The notes under the pieces: generated by a model | Told to the model about the DNA's origin: nothing | The model's database searches: none | Seen by the model: only the letters and a program-made list of their open reading frames with translations | Source of the DNA: Glebionis coronaria | Taxonomy: Eukaryota; Streptophyta; Magnoliopsida; Asterales; Asteraceae | DNA length: 64,000 nt | Direction: 5' to 3' | Assembly: GCA_025667525.1 (NCBI GenBank) | Contig: CM046878.1 | Span: 398,308,433-398,372,432, forward strand | Position numbers and translations under genes: made by a program | Shown here: positions 1 to 11,031 of the stretch, piece after piece | How the letters are laid out: the number at the start of each line of letters is the position of its first letter | Position numbering within the stretch: the stretch's first letter is position 1

Positions 1-1332
1 AAGTCTTAACTCTTACGGGTTAAGAACAAGAACTTTTTGCAAGTTCCTATAATTGATCCTAAAAAGTCGTTTATCAAGGGAAATTTAAAATGCGAATTCT
101 AAACTTGAAAAAGTCTAAGAAGTTGCAAGATCCTATAGATGACTTGAAAACCCAAAACATTGATTTAATTGGCTAAGCATCCACGAGTCTCATTCCTTGA
201 GATTTTAAATTGTGGAGAACGAGAGATGATAGAGTCAATTATAAGTTTGGTATTCTTTCGTGAATTTATGTGAGTTGATTATAAGTCTATTCTCCCATCG
301 CCTGCTAATAAATTTATCTGCAATAAATAAGGTTGTACGATTTGAAAAGTAACTTAGCTTCTAGCACAAGATCGTTTAAAAGTTGCTCGGTATTGATTAG
401 AGTTCATAGCCAAGGCATAACTTATAGAAGCAGGATGCGAATATTGGCGAGTCCGAAAAGGCCCTAACAAGGCATGAGGGCTACATTTTGTTGCTAAAGA
501 TCCCAAGTGATGTGAAGAATCATTTATCAAAAATCAATATGAAGGATCGAGACAAACGACAAAAAGCAAATACTCCCGTAAAGATCATGGAGAAGTCTAT
601 CAAAAAAGACCCTAACAAGGTATGAGGATAAATAGATCCAAGTCCTAAAAGGAGGTGGATCGTTGTATATCAAAATCCCAAATAAAGATTGGAGAAAAAT
701 GAAGAAGTCGTGGTCCAAAGATGAAGAATCTCTCAAAACTTCAAGTGAAGAAATTCCTATTATGAAGAGAAGACCATTATTTCATGAACGTCTCTCAAGA
801 TTTGAAGTATGAAGTCGCTGCTAAATATCGGTCCGAGAAAGGTCTCAAATCGTGAAGCGAGTTATGCTAAGATATGAACTTTATGAGGTCCCGAGAAGCA
901 GTTTTAAAAGATTTTGTCCTTTAGATAACTATTGATTAAATCGTCCTACTTTACTTTCTGCCTTAATAACTATCGAAATAAGTCAACAATGCATCATCGT
1001 GATCATTAAAGACAACAATAAAATATAAGAGATACACCTAGGAATAAGGGAGTCTAAGTAAATAATTGGCCCACATGAGTTTTGTTAGTTTGCTAACTTA
1101 TAATAACAATGATCTCGTTTCTAAGCTTGGTATTGGGAACGTGAAACTTCAGGATGATAATCATTCATGACATTCCAAAGCCTTAAGGTAAGTCTTTGAT
1201 TTCTTTACTTGTTTTGTTATTTTCTATTACTTTAATAAAGGCCAATGTGGATTGATTGTGATGGAAAGTGTAATCTTGCTTTGTAATTAATGCATTGCAT
1301 GAGGACATTGCAATGGTCAAGTGTAGGGGATT
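1..1332 (+). other. 3' internal noncoding part of an Athila-like element (5' part lies before the window)
   Basis: This stretch is collinear with 62365-63701 of element C (for example the text around GGGTTAAGAACAAGAAC), with scattered substitutions, so it is the untranslated region between the gag-pro frame and the 3' LTR. No open frame longer than about 60 codons is present and none resembles a retroelement protein. It ends in the hairpin and polypurine tract at 1293-1332. The rest of this element is outside the window. Confidence 0.85.
1293..1332 (+). promoter_or_regulatory. Hairpin plus polypurine tract (plus-strand primer) of the left-edge Athila-like element
   Basis: Arms CATTGCATG (1293-1301) and CATTGCAATG (1306-1315) enclose the loop AGGA; the second arm has one bulged base. 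The purine-rich AAGTGTAGGGGATT (1319-1332) abuts the LTR start. A PPT directly before the 3' LTR is standard for LTR retrotransposons. The hairpin recurs in elements A, B and C. Confidence 0.8.
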
Positions 1333-3175
1333 TGATAGGTGTGTAAACACCCATCCTTTTACCATTTAACTACAATAATAACCAAGCCAAAACGTGTATT
1401 TTATGTCGTAAATGTCGGAGTTATGCGTGGTTTGTGTTTTTGTTGTGATTTAGGATCAAAATGTGAAAAGGGAAGAAAAAACGGGCTTTCACGGGCTTTT
1501 ATCAAAGAAAAAGACAAAAGACAAAGTCAAAAGATCAAGAGTGCAAAAAAGAACGGAAGTCCAAGGCCTATTCTGAAGATTTATCGAAGAAAAAGTATAA
1601 AGACGGAAGTTTAATAAAGCCGACGAACTCAAGTCTAAATAAGTGAAGATATTATAAGATGAGTTCAATTAATCCCGAGACAAAGTCGATAAAGTCGAAG
1701 AATTTAGAAGACAAGAAGTCAAGAAAAAAAGAAGAATGAACCAACACATGCTTAGATTTCCTCATCACTATAAATAGACTCCTAATGTGTCATTACGAGT
1801 TGTTGGCTAGAGTGACTAACTAGTTCTTCCATTTTTAATTTTCTTGCACCTTTACATTAATTGCACCTTTAATTACCTTGTCTTGCACTTTAATTTTCAA
1901 GTAAGTTTACTTTTATGTTATTGAATCTTTACTTTTATTGTTAATCTCTCATCTACCTTTCTTTTTATTGATTTAATCTTATTGTTTATGTGCTTATTGT
2001 GTAGCTTATTTGATTTATGTTCATGTTTTTATACTTTTGATTGATTGAGCTTATTAGATCTATAGCTTACTTGTGATTTTTATTAAAAGTTGATTTTATA
2101 AAAGTTATTGTTTTTAAAAGTTTTTAAATTTTGGTTCTATAGCTTTTCCTTAAAAGTGTTTTAGATTAAGTTTTGGTTAATTGCTTATTTGGTTCGTGCT
2201 TATTCGTAGCTTATTTCTTTAGTCTTGATATTACTGTTTATTTGTTTCTGTTTCCATACTTTTTTGGAAAAGGGTTAATTTTTCCGAAATCACCATTCTT
2301 CTGAATTTATCATTTCTATGAAATTTTCATTTTTCTGAAAACCTTTTTTTCCGAAATTTTCATTTTTTCTGAAAAGTTAATTTTTCCGAAAACATTACTT
2401 TTACTGAAAAAACATTTATTCCGAAAAAGTTCCTTTTTCTGAAAACTTCATTTTTCCGAAGAAATCCTTTTTTCTGAAAAGATGATTATTCCGAAGATCT
2501 AATTTTTCTCTGAATTTACTGCTTTTCCGAAGATTTCTCTAAAAACTTTTATTCCGAAAAAGTTATTATTCCGAAAAAGTCATTTTTCCGAAATTTTCCA
2601 TTTCTCTGAATTTGTCGTTTTTCCGAAGATTTCTCTGAAAACATTTATTCCGAAAAAGTCAGTTTTCCGAAAAACAATTATTCCGAAAAAAGTCATTTTT
2701 TCCGAAGAAATGCAATCTCTGAAATGTACTGTAGCTTTTGTTATTTTCCGAAATAATTGTTGTTCCTGCTTGCTTGTTTTAATTTCTTGTCTTAGTTTTA
2801 GTTTTAAGTTTTCAAAGTTTTCTAGTTTTTATTTTTAGAGAAAAAGTGACAGTTTTTCTCGTTTTACTTTTAGCCTATTTTAATTACGTTTTGCATTTTT
2901 ATTTAATTGTCAAATTTACTTTTCGTCAAGTTTTAATTACCCGTCATTTAATTTCTCGTCATTTACTTTTAAAGTTTCTAATATTGCACATTTACGCTTT
3001 AAATTTACGTCATTTAATTACCTGTCATTTACCTTAAGTCTTGCATGTTAATTATACTACAACGACCAATCTATTGTTTCCACCAAAAGACAGCTGAGTC
3101 GCACATTTTTCCCTTTCTCAATTCGAAAAGATCGGACGATGAAAATTTTCTTACTGGGCTAAAACCTAGTTATTA
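1333..3175 (+). repeat. 3' LTR of the left-edge Athila-like element
   Basis: It starts TGATAGGTGTG immediately after the PPT and is homologous to the LTRs at 45872-47719 and 56582-58287. It ends about 3175 with TTATTA where C has TTATCA, so the terminal CA looks mutated. A TATA box (CTATAAATAG, 1768-1777) places the U3/R border near 1800. A strong donor-like CAA/GTAAGT is at 1898-1906. The R/U5 part carries the TTCCGAA motif array. The LTR abuts a Tat gag fragment at 3176, so the element inserted into older Tat sequence. Confidence 0.85.
2265..2760 (+). repeat. TTCCGAA / TCTGAAA short-motif array inside the LTR
   Basis: About 16 copies of TTCCGAA alternate with about a dozen TCTGAAA variants at irregular spacings of roughly 12-30 bases, set in T-rich filler. 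It lies 500-1000 bases downstream of the TATA box, so it would be transcribed as part of the leader. The LTRs of B and C carry arrays of different TTCCG-cored words at the same relative place. Confidence 0.8.
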
Positions 3176-3725
3176 GGGACCCTCTCGTTCAGTCTCTTGA
3201 TCAGATCCTGATTGGTTATCCCATTCATGAAATCCGATATCTTTAGGATCTTTGGATATGCCTTAACGTGAATGCACTCGTCCTTAAAGCATTCAGTAAA
3301 ATCCTTCAAAGATTCGCCCGTTCGTTGCTTGACTCTGCCAAGGGCAACCGAGTGTTTAGCGCACTTCTTTCGTTGCATAAAGTTTTTTCTGAAAGATTTT
3401 CACAGATCATCAAACCGTCAATGTTTCAGCGTAGAAGCTTGGCGAACCTAGTACGTGTGTTGCCAATTTATGTTGAATTGAACATGTGACACCATATGGG
3501 TTCCAGCCAACGTTCAATGCCAGCAACTGATTCGAAGACTTTCAGATGGTCATTTGTATCGCCCGATCCATCATAAGTTTTAACCTTAGATGACATTCTC
3601 CGTATTTTATCTTTCGAGTAGTTTCGAACCCGGCTCGTGAACGCATTGACTTTCTCACGACACCATAGAACATATAAGTCCTCATCATTTCTCCTACGGC
3701 GTCGACGACTGGATTTCTAGTGTCA
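3176..3725 (-). pseudogene. Fragment of a Tat-type Ty3/gypsy gag
   Basis: Reading the minus strand from 3725 to 3176 gives pieces of a Tat-lineage capsid protein: an arginine run (SRRRRRR), then KTYDGSGDTNDHLKVFES, then IERWLEPIWCHMF, and after frame changes KQRTGESLKDFTECFKDE, with a final ISDFMNGITNQDLIKRLNER. These match the known gag order (YDG-x-GDP-x-DHL, GES-x-x-x-F, MHGI-x-x-P-x-L-x-x-x-L). It is broken by frameshifts, has no start, and is cut at 3175 by an LTR and at about 3725 by copia sequence. Identification is by motif memory. Confidence 0.75.
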
Positions 3726-3732
3726 TGTGTCA

Positions 3733-4194
3733 TTGTCTTACGAAGGTATCCTTTTAGGTTATTCCCAAACTAGCGAAGCCTACATAGTCCTCAATAGAAC
3801 CTCGTGCGTAATTGAAGAATCACTTATCGTGACTTTTGATGAAACCCCTCCTTTACCCAAGACACCACCATTGGTTGATGATTACTTGGATGAAATAGAA
3901 GTAGTTAAAGCCAAAGAGGTTAGAAAAATAGGAGTTGAAGACCTTAGTGTTGAAAAGAAAGTAAACATTAATGAGTCTAAGGATCATACTCTCAATAATA
4001 TCATTGGTGACTTAAATCAAAGGACCCTAAGATCTCAAGTCCAAAACCAAAGCAACTTCTTTTGTTTCGTCTCCTTGATTGAACCAAAGAATGTTAAAGA
4101 AGCTTTGACGGATGAGAGTTGGGTCATTGCGATGCAAGAAGAATTGAATCAATTCTTTTCTAATGATGTTTGGGAACTTGTTCTATTTACATGA
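3733..4194 (+). pseudogene. Fragment of a Ty1/copia polyprotein (integrase C-terminus to start of reverse transcriptase)
   Basis: The single frame reads YEGILLGYSQTSEAYIVLN (end of the copia integrase core region), an acidic linker, then NLNQRTLRSQVQNQSNF and IEPKNVKEALTDESWVIAMQ followed by EELNQFFSNDVWELV. The last words are the conserved entry into copia reverse transcriptase. The fragment is truncated at both ends: gag, protease and the integrase catalytic part are absent, and the RT stops after the first conserved block where AT-rich sequence begins. It is therefore a relic. The open frame of 155 codons is simply what survives. Confidence 0.85.
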
Positions 4195-5600
4195 CTTATG
4201 ATATTTAATCAGTAAACTTAAAATTATATTATTAGCTTATTAAATCCAACTTATTTCTAAATATGGAAACTTTCTATTTCAGGAAAGTTGCTATTTTTGG
4301 AAACTTTCTATTTTTAGAAACTGATCTATTTTTGGAAACTTTCTATTTTTAAAAACATTCTATTTTAGGAAACCTTCTATTTTTAGAAAGTTACTTATTA
4401 TTACATAACTAGTATAATATCACAAGAATACAAGATAATACTTAATCAGAATACATGAAATACATGATTAACAAAGCATAACATTTAAAATAGTAGAACA
4501 AGACATAAACATATAAAACAAGCAAGGACATGTTATAATCAGTTACGTACTCAGTAATCAGAATATTTTTACATGTCCCTCATTTATGTAGCATTAGTGA
4601 GGTCGGAGTAGGAATTTCATCCTTTCATCTTTCCTCGTTCACTAGACACAAGGTACGGATTTCGCGTCCTTCAGTATGGACATTATTTCATTATTAGGAT
4701 TCCCCGTTTACAGCCAACTGTTTTCCCAGTATTGTTTTATATGTTTGATTACTTACGTTAGATTAAATGCCTAAGTCATATATATGCATGACCAGTGGCA
4801 CCTAGTTATGGAGGTACCATAACCATAACAATGGAGGCACCAGTGTTATGACTTCCCCACGGCGGAGTGATTTCTCGTGGCGTCCCTTTTCAGTTTTGGC
4901 CTATATTTATTATCATGTTAGGCGTATGGGTGCATCCTAGTTACATGTTTTACAAGATTTTCATGGTGAATGCGATGTGTGCCTTGCGTCCTTCACAAGG
5001 AGTTGATCTCTCCTACCCAGACTATTTAATTAGAGGCAACCCCTCTAATTGCATGACGAGGTCTCCCCTCCACTTATTCATGCACGGTGCAACCTTATGA
5101 ACTATATGGTCTATTGGCTATTTAATACATTTTTATATAGAAACATAAGTATTTTCAAACTATAAAACCAGTTTTATGAACATATTCCAGGTTATCTAGG
5201 ACTTATACATTTCTGTTGTGATTAGTCTTATATATGTTTTATCCATTCATACTATGTCATATATCCGTTCACTAAGCGTATTACTCAGCCGTTAATTTCC
5301 TTTCCATGTCCCAAAACAGCAGGTACCCAAGAACAGACTTGAGCATTTGGAGGACGTGTATAGGATGGAAGCTGCCTTAGACTTCTCCTTTTTTCCTTCA
5401 TATACTTATGCTTGTTTGGACACTTGTCTTGTCCTCCTAGTTCATTTACTTTATTTATGTTTTGGGCTTATATTTGGGAACCGATGTTTGATTCCGGTTT
5501 TCCCTTTGGTCACCTATGTTTTAGTACATTTTACCTTACATGCTTTGATGACACGCCATAAATACGCGTAACGATCCACTTATCAAAGTGGGGTGTTACA
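4195..5600. repeat. AT-rich stretch with an LTR-like right end, interrupting copia relics
   Basis: No protein homology was recognised. It lies between a copia RT fragment and a copia 3'-domain relic. The right edge reads GGGGTGTTACA (5590-5600), which resembles the 3' ends of gypsy LTRs such as the chromovirus LTRs at 22968 and 31788. No PBS follows it, so it may be a solo or truncated LTR. I could not fix a left edge or a target-site duplication. Confidence 0.4.
4258..4395 (+). repeat. Short quasi-palindromic repeat cluster (GGAAACTTTCTATTTTT units)
   Basis: About seven imperfect units of GGAAACTTTCTATTTTT(A/G) occur in 140 bases. Units alternate between GGAAA and AGAAA and contain the dyad GAAA-CTTTC. 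The style resembles the LTR-borne TTCCGAA array at 2265-2760, but the word is different. Confidence 0.7.
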
Positions 5601-6990
5601 AGTATGATGTAATTCATGGTCAACTGAAAGCTAATGAAATGATTGTTGAAGCAATGATAGCAGAAGAAAGAGACGCATATGATGAAGAGGAAAATGATAG
5701 GTTTATTAATGAGTTGGTAATGGAAAATAAGGTTCTTTGCTGAAAAGAAGAGGAAAGAGAAAATCAAGCCACCTACTACAGCACAACTCAGAAACCAAAT
5801 GGTAGCCTACCTAAAACATGTAGGGCATTTTAATCATGCTCAGCTCAAGAAGAAGAATGTTGATGAAGTCAAAGTTTTGTATGACAAACACAAGAGAAGT
5901 ATTGAAAACTTTGTTAGACTTGGGTTTGAACAAGATCAAAGAGACATTGAAGCCTTTAGACTTAGAGAACAACAAAGACAATTTGGAAGTACCCCCAGAA
6001 TTGTTGAACCTGTTATTGCTAATAAACCAAAAGTTAGCACTTCACAGAAGATGACAACATATGTCAGAAAGCATAAGAGACTAAGGAGTTGTCTAGGGTG
6101 ACAAAGAAACAAGTTCTGGATGAGGGAACCAATCCTCAAGGTGTTACATAAACTGTTAATGTATAGTCGGTACATGATCAGTCAACGGTACATATAGTGG
6201 AACAGACGGTACATACTTCCCAAGAATGAGATAATGAAAGAGAACAAGTACCTGAGGAAGGTACACCATAAAAAGGGGAAGATCAAATACCTAAAGAAGA
6301 GGAAGGGACTTCTAGAGGTATGAAAAGAAACCAATCAACTAGAAAGAAATCTCTAGCAAGAAAAAAGGTAATGTTTATAAAAGATGATGATAGAAACAGT
6401 GATGAAGACTAAAACAAATACCTAAAGATAGTTGAATTTGAAGATCAGTATGTGGATACAGAGGTATTGGGTAAGAAAGCTTCTTTTATGAATTTGGAAT
6501 GCAAAATAAATTATGGAGTAGAGTCCCGTGCTATTTACAGAGCTGATGGAGCACATAGGGTTTGTTAGTAGTTGAAAGATGTACTTCATATTTTTGATAT
6601 GCTAGACTTACAAGAGTTATATAACCTTATCAGAAGACTTAGTGAAGGAAATCCATGACAATCAGAGATGATTTTACTTACTGAACTTAAAGTGATGTAT
6701 GAAACACTAGACAAGTATAAAGATGATTTCTAGAAAGGACAAGAAGATTGAGTTCCTACACATTGCAAGTATTTTACGTCTTGTGGTGTTCATATTGTAT
6801 AGATTAATGAAGTGACTTTTTGTTTGTTACAAGAAAGAAGACATCCTTTTGAGAGAAGAGTACTAGAAATGATGTTGGATCTTCAACTAGAAGTTTCAGA
6901 AGAGTCAACAAGTGCATTGGAGTTGATAAAAATGATCAAGCAGTAAATCAAGGATTTGGAAAGAGAAGAAGAAGCTGAGAAAGAACTCTA
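5601..6990 (+). pseudogene. Relic of a copia-associated 3' accessory domain (after RNase H)
   Basis: The plus strand encodes AEKKRKEKIKPPTTAQLRNQ then YLKHVGHFNHAQLKKKNVDE (about 5740-5870), and further on AIYRADGAH (near 6530), LKDVLHIFDMLDLQELYNLI and SCGVHIV (near 6780). This order parallels the accessory region in element D and predicted copia-type polyproteins of Asteraceae as I remember them. At least eight in-frame stops interrupt it; most are explained by CAG to TAG, CAA to TAA or TGG to TGA. Its function is unknown. It is not a cellular gene as far as I can see. Confidence 0.65.
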
Positions 6991-7084
6991 AGTGTTTGGC
7001 TTTCCGCCATACTTCGTAAATGGTAATCAATTCACCATGTCTAATACACATAAGAACTGCCTATCTCTAATTCTTTGATAGCTG

Positions 7085-7350
7085 CTAGTTTGCTAAAAAC
7101 TACATGGTCATTAACTCACCATTCTTAATTGCAAAGAGTTGGCTAGACCTAGGGCAAACGGTTCTAGGTAAAGACTCCATCAAATCCGTTATATGGTTGA
7201 TAGTTTACCAAAAATTATAGGGTAATTAGTACACCTTATTCTTGATGAATCAAGTGTTGGCTATTATAGAGAAAACGACTATCTGGTAAAGAATAAATCA
7301 AATATGTTGATGGTTGGTGATTTGCCAAAAATCATGATGCTAGTACAGAC
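7085..7350 (+). repeat. Diverged tandem repeat of about 116 bases, roughly 2.3 copies
   Basis: TAGTTTGCTAAAAACTACA at 7086 recurs in altered form at 7201 and about 7318. Each copy continues with a similar GGTCATTAACTCACC-like and GTTGGCTA-like text. It follows directly on the copia accessory-domain relic and probably belongs to that element's 3' untranslated region. Confidence 0.6.
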
Positions 7351-8640
7351 TGGTTTGTTGTTAACTGTTTTATTTTAGGTAAGTAGATACAAGATGATGA
7401 TGCAGCAAAGACAAGAAAACCATAAATCCTAGATATCAAGAGCTCTCTACTCTGATACATATTGTGAAGTAAAGATTGTTGCAGACAAGACATAGAGAAT
7501 CTTTATGATTCAAAACACAAATGATCATACTTTGAAGACAAAGATGAAGTTCATGAACAGATGAAGTTCATTATACTAAAAGAAGATTTGAAAAAGTGTT
7601 TAAATGCATTATGTTGGTACAAATATCAAGACATCAAGTCCTACCCAAATAATCAAAGTGAAGTTTGAATACATGTAGACTTATACATTCAAGACGCCGA
7701 AAAACAAGAAGATAACCAGTTATCATTCATGTTTAGGGTATGACATCATTAACTTATTCAGACTTCTGGATGTAATTTGTGATCAAAGGTGATATCATTC
7801 ACTTATTTTCACATAAAGAATCATATATTTTTTGATTACGTTGCATACATGAATTAAATTCACTGATCACAAACTAAATCCAATAAGGAAAAGTTCTTCC
7901 GTTTAGACTATCTTTTCTCTCTTTACTCCATATGGAAATTTTGTTTGTGACGTAAAACCATCATATTAATTTTTACATATTTGGCTACTTTTAACAGTCA
8001 CACTAAAACGCACCCTCACACTAGACATGTCAGCACAACATCAGCTTTCTTTCTCCTACTTTTCACCCACAGTCTCTCTTACAATTCACTCTTATCGGTC
8101 CCTAGAACCCTCACTAAACAAAATATTTACTTAAATACCCACTTTATAAAAATACACCCCACAAAATAACCCACTCATACTCACAGCCTAATTATATATT
8201 CAGTCATAAGCCCACCTCATACACATATACCGAATGGTGAGAGTCTCACCTTCATGAAGTTTCTCTTGGTCACGCACGAGCTTTTAGCACTCATCAATTG
8301 TCACGCGTGAGATAGTCCAGTTTTTAGCTCATAGAATCTCCTCACACCACTACTAAATGTAGCCTTAAGTTAGATTATATTAATGAAGATAAATTGATAC
8401 AATGATACTAATGTTAATGCGAAGGATAAGACTCTAGAAAATCTTATATATTTAACAGCTTGTGTTTAATTGCAAATAGTATCCCACATACATATGACAG
8501 GCGGGTTTCGTGTTTTATTGGCGTAAAATTAAGTTGTAACACATAAGGTTGAAATTACGATTTAATAACATGTAAGAAAAGAAGTTATGTTAACAATACG
8601 ATGCATATAAAAACAAGTATGTATAAAGTTGTTTGTGATG
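7351..8640. other. No recognisable gene or element
   Basis: AT-rich sequence without open frames resembling known proteins. A C/A-rich block at 7990-8220 has no coding character. It may include the end of the copia element at 5601 and old intergenic sequence, but I see no LTR edge, PBS or duplication. Confidence 0.5.
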
Positions 8641-9202
8641 ACGTATAATCCTTAGTCGGGCCATGAGCCTGATCCATGGGTACTAGCCGTATCCAATCTG
8701 TAACAAATGGGTTAAAGGCACGAACATTGGCCCACTGGTCTCAATAGAAGGTTGCGGCACGCGGTATCACAAGTGTCATACTCTGGCCACACGTTGTCAG
8801 GGCTAAACAAGAATCATAGTCTAATTAGGACTGAGAGGATATACACTCTTGTTATTTGGGAGATAAGGATCTACGTATAGATGGTAAGTATCCTTTCCTT
8901 AGGGAGCACGTTTCGATACGCCCAAGTAGGGTTTCACCTTTTATATAAGGAACCCCCTAGGTTTCACAAAGAGACGATTTATCACAATCTCTAAACCCTC
9001 ATCGATTACTAAATCATAAACCGATTACTTACACTCATGCTGGATCTAATCGTGGGAGACAATCCCATTAAAAGCCTAACGATGCTTTTCTTAGTGTGTA
9101 GGGTCCTCGTTATAAGTTCACTTGGTGCAAGATTCTGAGTCCTAACACTCGCATTACACCTAATTCGGGTTGATCGTGGTCTATCCAACTTTTGTATCAA
9201 CA
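8641..9202 (+). repeat. 3' part of a Tat-type Ty3/gypsy LTR
   Basis: It contains a TATA box (TTTATATAAGG, near 8941) and ends TTTGTATCAACA at 9202, directly before a degenerate PBS. The text around TAATTCGGGTTGATCGTGG is of the kind seen in Tat LTRs. The left edge was not found, so the length is a minimum. Confidence 0.55.
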
Positions 9203-9204
9203 AG

Positions 9205-9222
9205 TTGACGCCATCCGTGAGA
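9205..9222 (+). other. Degenerate primer binding site of the Tat-type element
   Basis: TTGACGCCATCCGTGAGA follows two bases after the LTR end. It looks like a decayed form of the TTGGCGCCGTCTGTGGGA-type PBS common in this group, with several G-to-A/C-to-T changes. Confidence 0.55.
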
Positions 9223-9239
9223 CCCTACACTAAGCTCTT

Positions 9240-9795
9240 AACATGACTAAGACCGGATAGATTTTTGGCCATGAAACCCCGACGGGCAAGAAAACACAAT
9301 AAAGCGAGGAACTTATTGTCCCTACTCAATCGACCTTTGGGACAAGCAGCCACCGAACAATCGGAATACGGGAAACAAGCCACCACAGGTGGACAACTCT
9401 TCGTTCATAATTCCTACACCAAAAATTACCGATGAACCCTAAAATCGGTGGTGGTACTACCACCACGCCAGAAGGAAGCTCGACATCAGCCAGACGTAGA
9501 GGCTGAGAAGCCGCAAGTTTTTCACTATTCGGGCGGATCAAGAGGGCGTGAAGCCCCTGAAACCCCCAAGGATAAGAATTGGTGGATAAGTGCACTCAAA
9601 GGGCTAGACGACCCTTATACAGAAAGCAGTGCAACTCCGGACTCCCAAAATCAGCGGCCTTGAAGGAACCGACATAGTCGATCTAGAAGAAAGGGACGAT
9701 CTCCCAACTATTACTCTTCTAGCTCGGAATCAGATTCTCGTCGTCTTAAACGTCGCAGGAGGGACGACACGTCCTTACAAGATACATTTGAGTGT
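9240..9795 (+). pseudogene. Leader and N-terminal gag remnant of the Tat-type element
   Basis: Downstream of the PBS one frame gives a serine/arginine-rich tract near 9665-9775 (HSRSRRKGRSPNYYSSSSES, then SDSRRLKRRRRDDT), typical of the basic N-terminus of Tat gag. No capsid domain follows: similarity stops near 9795, so the element is cut off after its first few hundred bases. The short open frames at 9448-9663 and 9629-9817 are pieces of this region in different phases. Confidence 0.55.
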
Positions 9796-10215
9796 CCGGA
9801 AAATTCTGATCATTTAACAAACAGGTAGAGAAATTGACCAATAAAGACATTTATGGTGAAAATAGGGATAAAAGTTTAAAGAATGCAAGTAAACAGCTCT
9901 CAGTTGAGTTAGAAGAGGAGGCACATAAGTAAACTTGTTTACCCTAATTGTCGTTATATCACATATGGTAAACAGAGATAATTCATTACAAAACGCAAAT
10001 ACAAACAGCTCTGTAATATCTTTCAACCTCAAATCAAGGACACATGTGCAAGTATAGGTAAATTGATGGAAATAGGCGTAAAAGACTCTTATATTATGTT
10101 AAGAAGTAACATGAAACTTTAGTTTACACTTAGTTTCTATGAAATTGATTATCAAAATCGGAGATACTCATTAATAAGTGATTAGCAGATAATCGCTTAC
10201 AGAACACAAATCCAA
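9796..10215. other. Unassigned sequence between two truncated retroelements
   Basis: No protein similarity. Two loosely similar stretches (around 9890-9930 and 9985-10030) both contain AAACAGCTCT. It may be the common flank into which the copia relic on its right was truncated. Confidence 0.4.
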
Positions 10216-10975
10216 ACACTCCCGAGGAACTATCATGATCGCTTTGTGCCTTCTTGGCTTTGAGTGCAAGAGACTTCCTTTCACTCTTGGTTTTCACCAA
10301 TTCCGAGTCCTTCAAAATTATCATCTCATGAACCTTAAAGTTGCCTATGAGTTCGTCGAGTGATAAAGTTGAGAGATATTTCGATTCTTCAATCGCCGTA
10401 ACTTTTGCTCTCCACTTCGGATGTAAGGCCCTTAGAAACTTCCAAACATTATTCTTGCTAGAAAAACCTTCATCAAGTGCTTTTAGACTAGTAATAATAG
10501 TGTTAAATCTACCAAAAGCACTATCAATAGTTTCATCTTCTAAGATGACAAATTGTTCATATTGTTGGACAAGAAGATCGATTTTGCTTTCTTTGACTTG
10601 GTTGTTACCTTGGTGGGTTACTAAAAGAGTGTTCCAAATATCTTTAGCGGTTTCACACATAAAAGTCCTTTCATACTCTTTCTTAGGTAAAGCATTATAA
10701 ATCACCATTTTAGCCTCATTATTTTTCGAAAGTTTCTTTTTAGTATCGTCATTAGCTTTGTCAAAAGTGACCAATTCTTTTGTTTTAGAAACTTCATTAA
10801 ATTGATAACGTAAAAAATCACCATTGGTAATAACATGCCAAAGATCTAAATCTTTTGATTTCACATAAGTCTCAAATCTATTTTTCCAATAAATAAAACT
10901 ATCGGTTTCAAAAATTGGTGGTCTTTGCATAGATTGCCCTTCTAGGTACTTGTTGGAATCCATAGATCGATTCAA
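10216..10975 (-). pseudogene. Ty1/copia gag, truncated at its C-terminus
   Basis: The minus-strand frame starting at 10975 reads [80 protein letters not shown] and [18 protein letters not shown]. This is the UBN2/DUF4219-type gag of plant copia elements, with the expected N-terminal YWK, DIW and IGN blocks. Homology ends at [18 protein letters not shown]; the final 30 residues of the open frame (10130-10215) are unrelated, and the zinc knuckle and pol are missing. About 250 residues are open without a stop. The PBS and LTR lie just upstream in the right order, so this is the 5' end of a truncated element. Confidence 0.85.
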
Positions 10976-11013
10976 GTTTTAAAATACAATATACTTTAAA
11001 AAATCTTGAGCAA

Positions 11014-11030
11014 CCTCGCTTTGATACCAA
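11014..11030 (-). other. Primer binding site (initiator tRNA-Met type) of the copia element
   Basis: On the minus strand the LTR end GTGTCTACA is followed by TTGGTATCAAAGCGAGG, the usual initiator-tRNA-Met PBS of plant copia elements. The gag start lies about 40 bases further on. Confidence 0.85.
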
Positions 11031-11031
11031 T

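Noticed and set aside
4195..5600. Calling this a solo LTR with exact ends
   Set aside because: Only the right end (GGTGTTACA) looks like an LTR terminus; no left terminus with a matching 5-base duplication was found.
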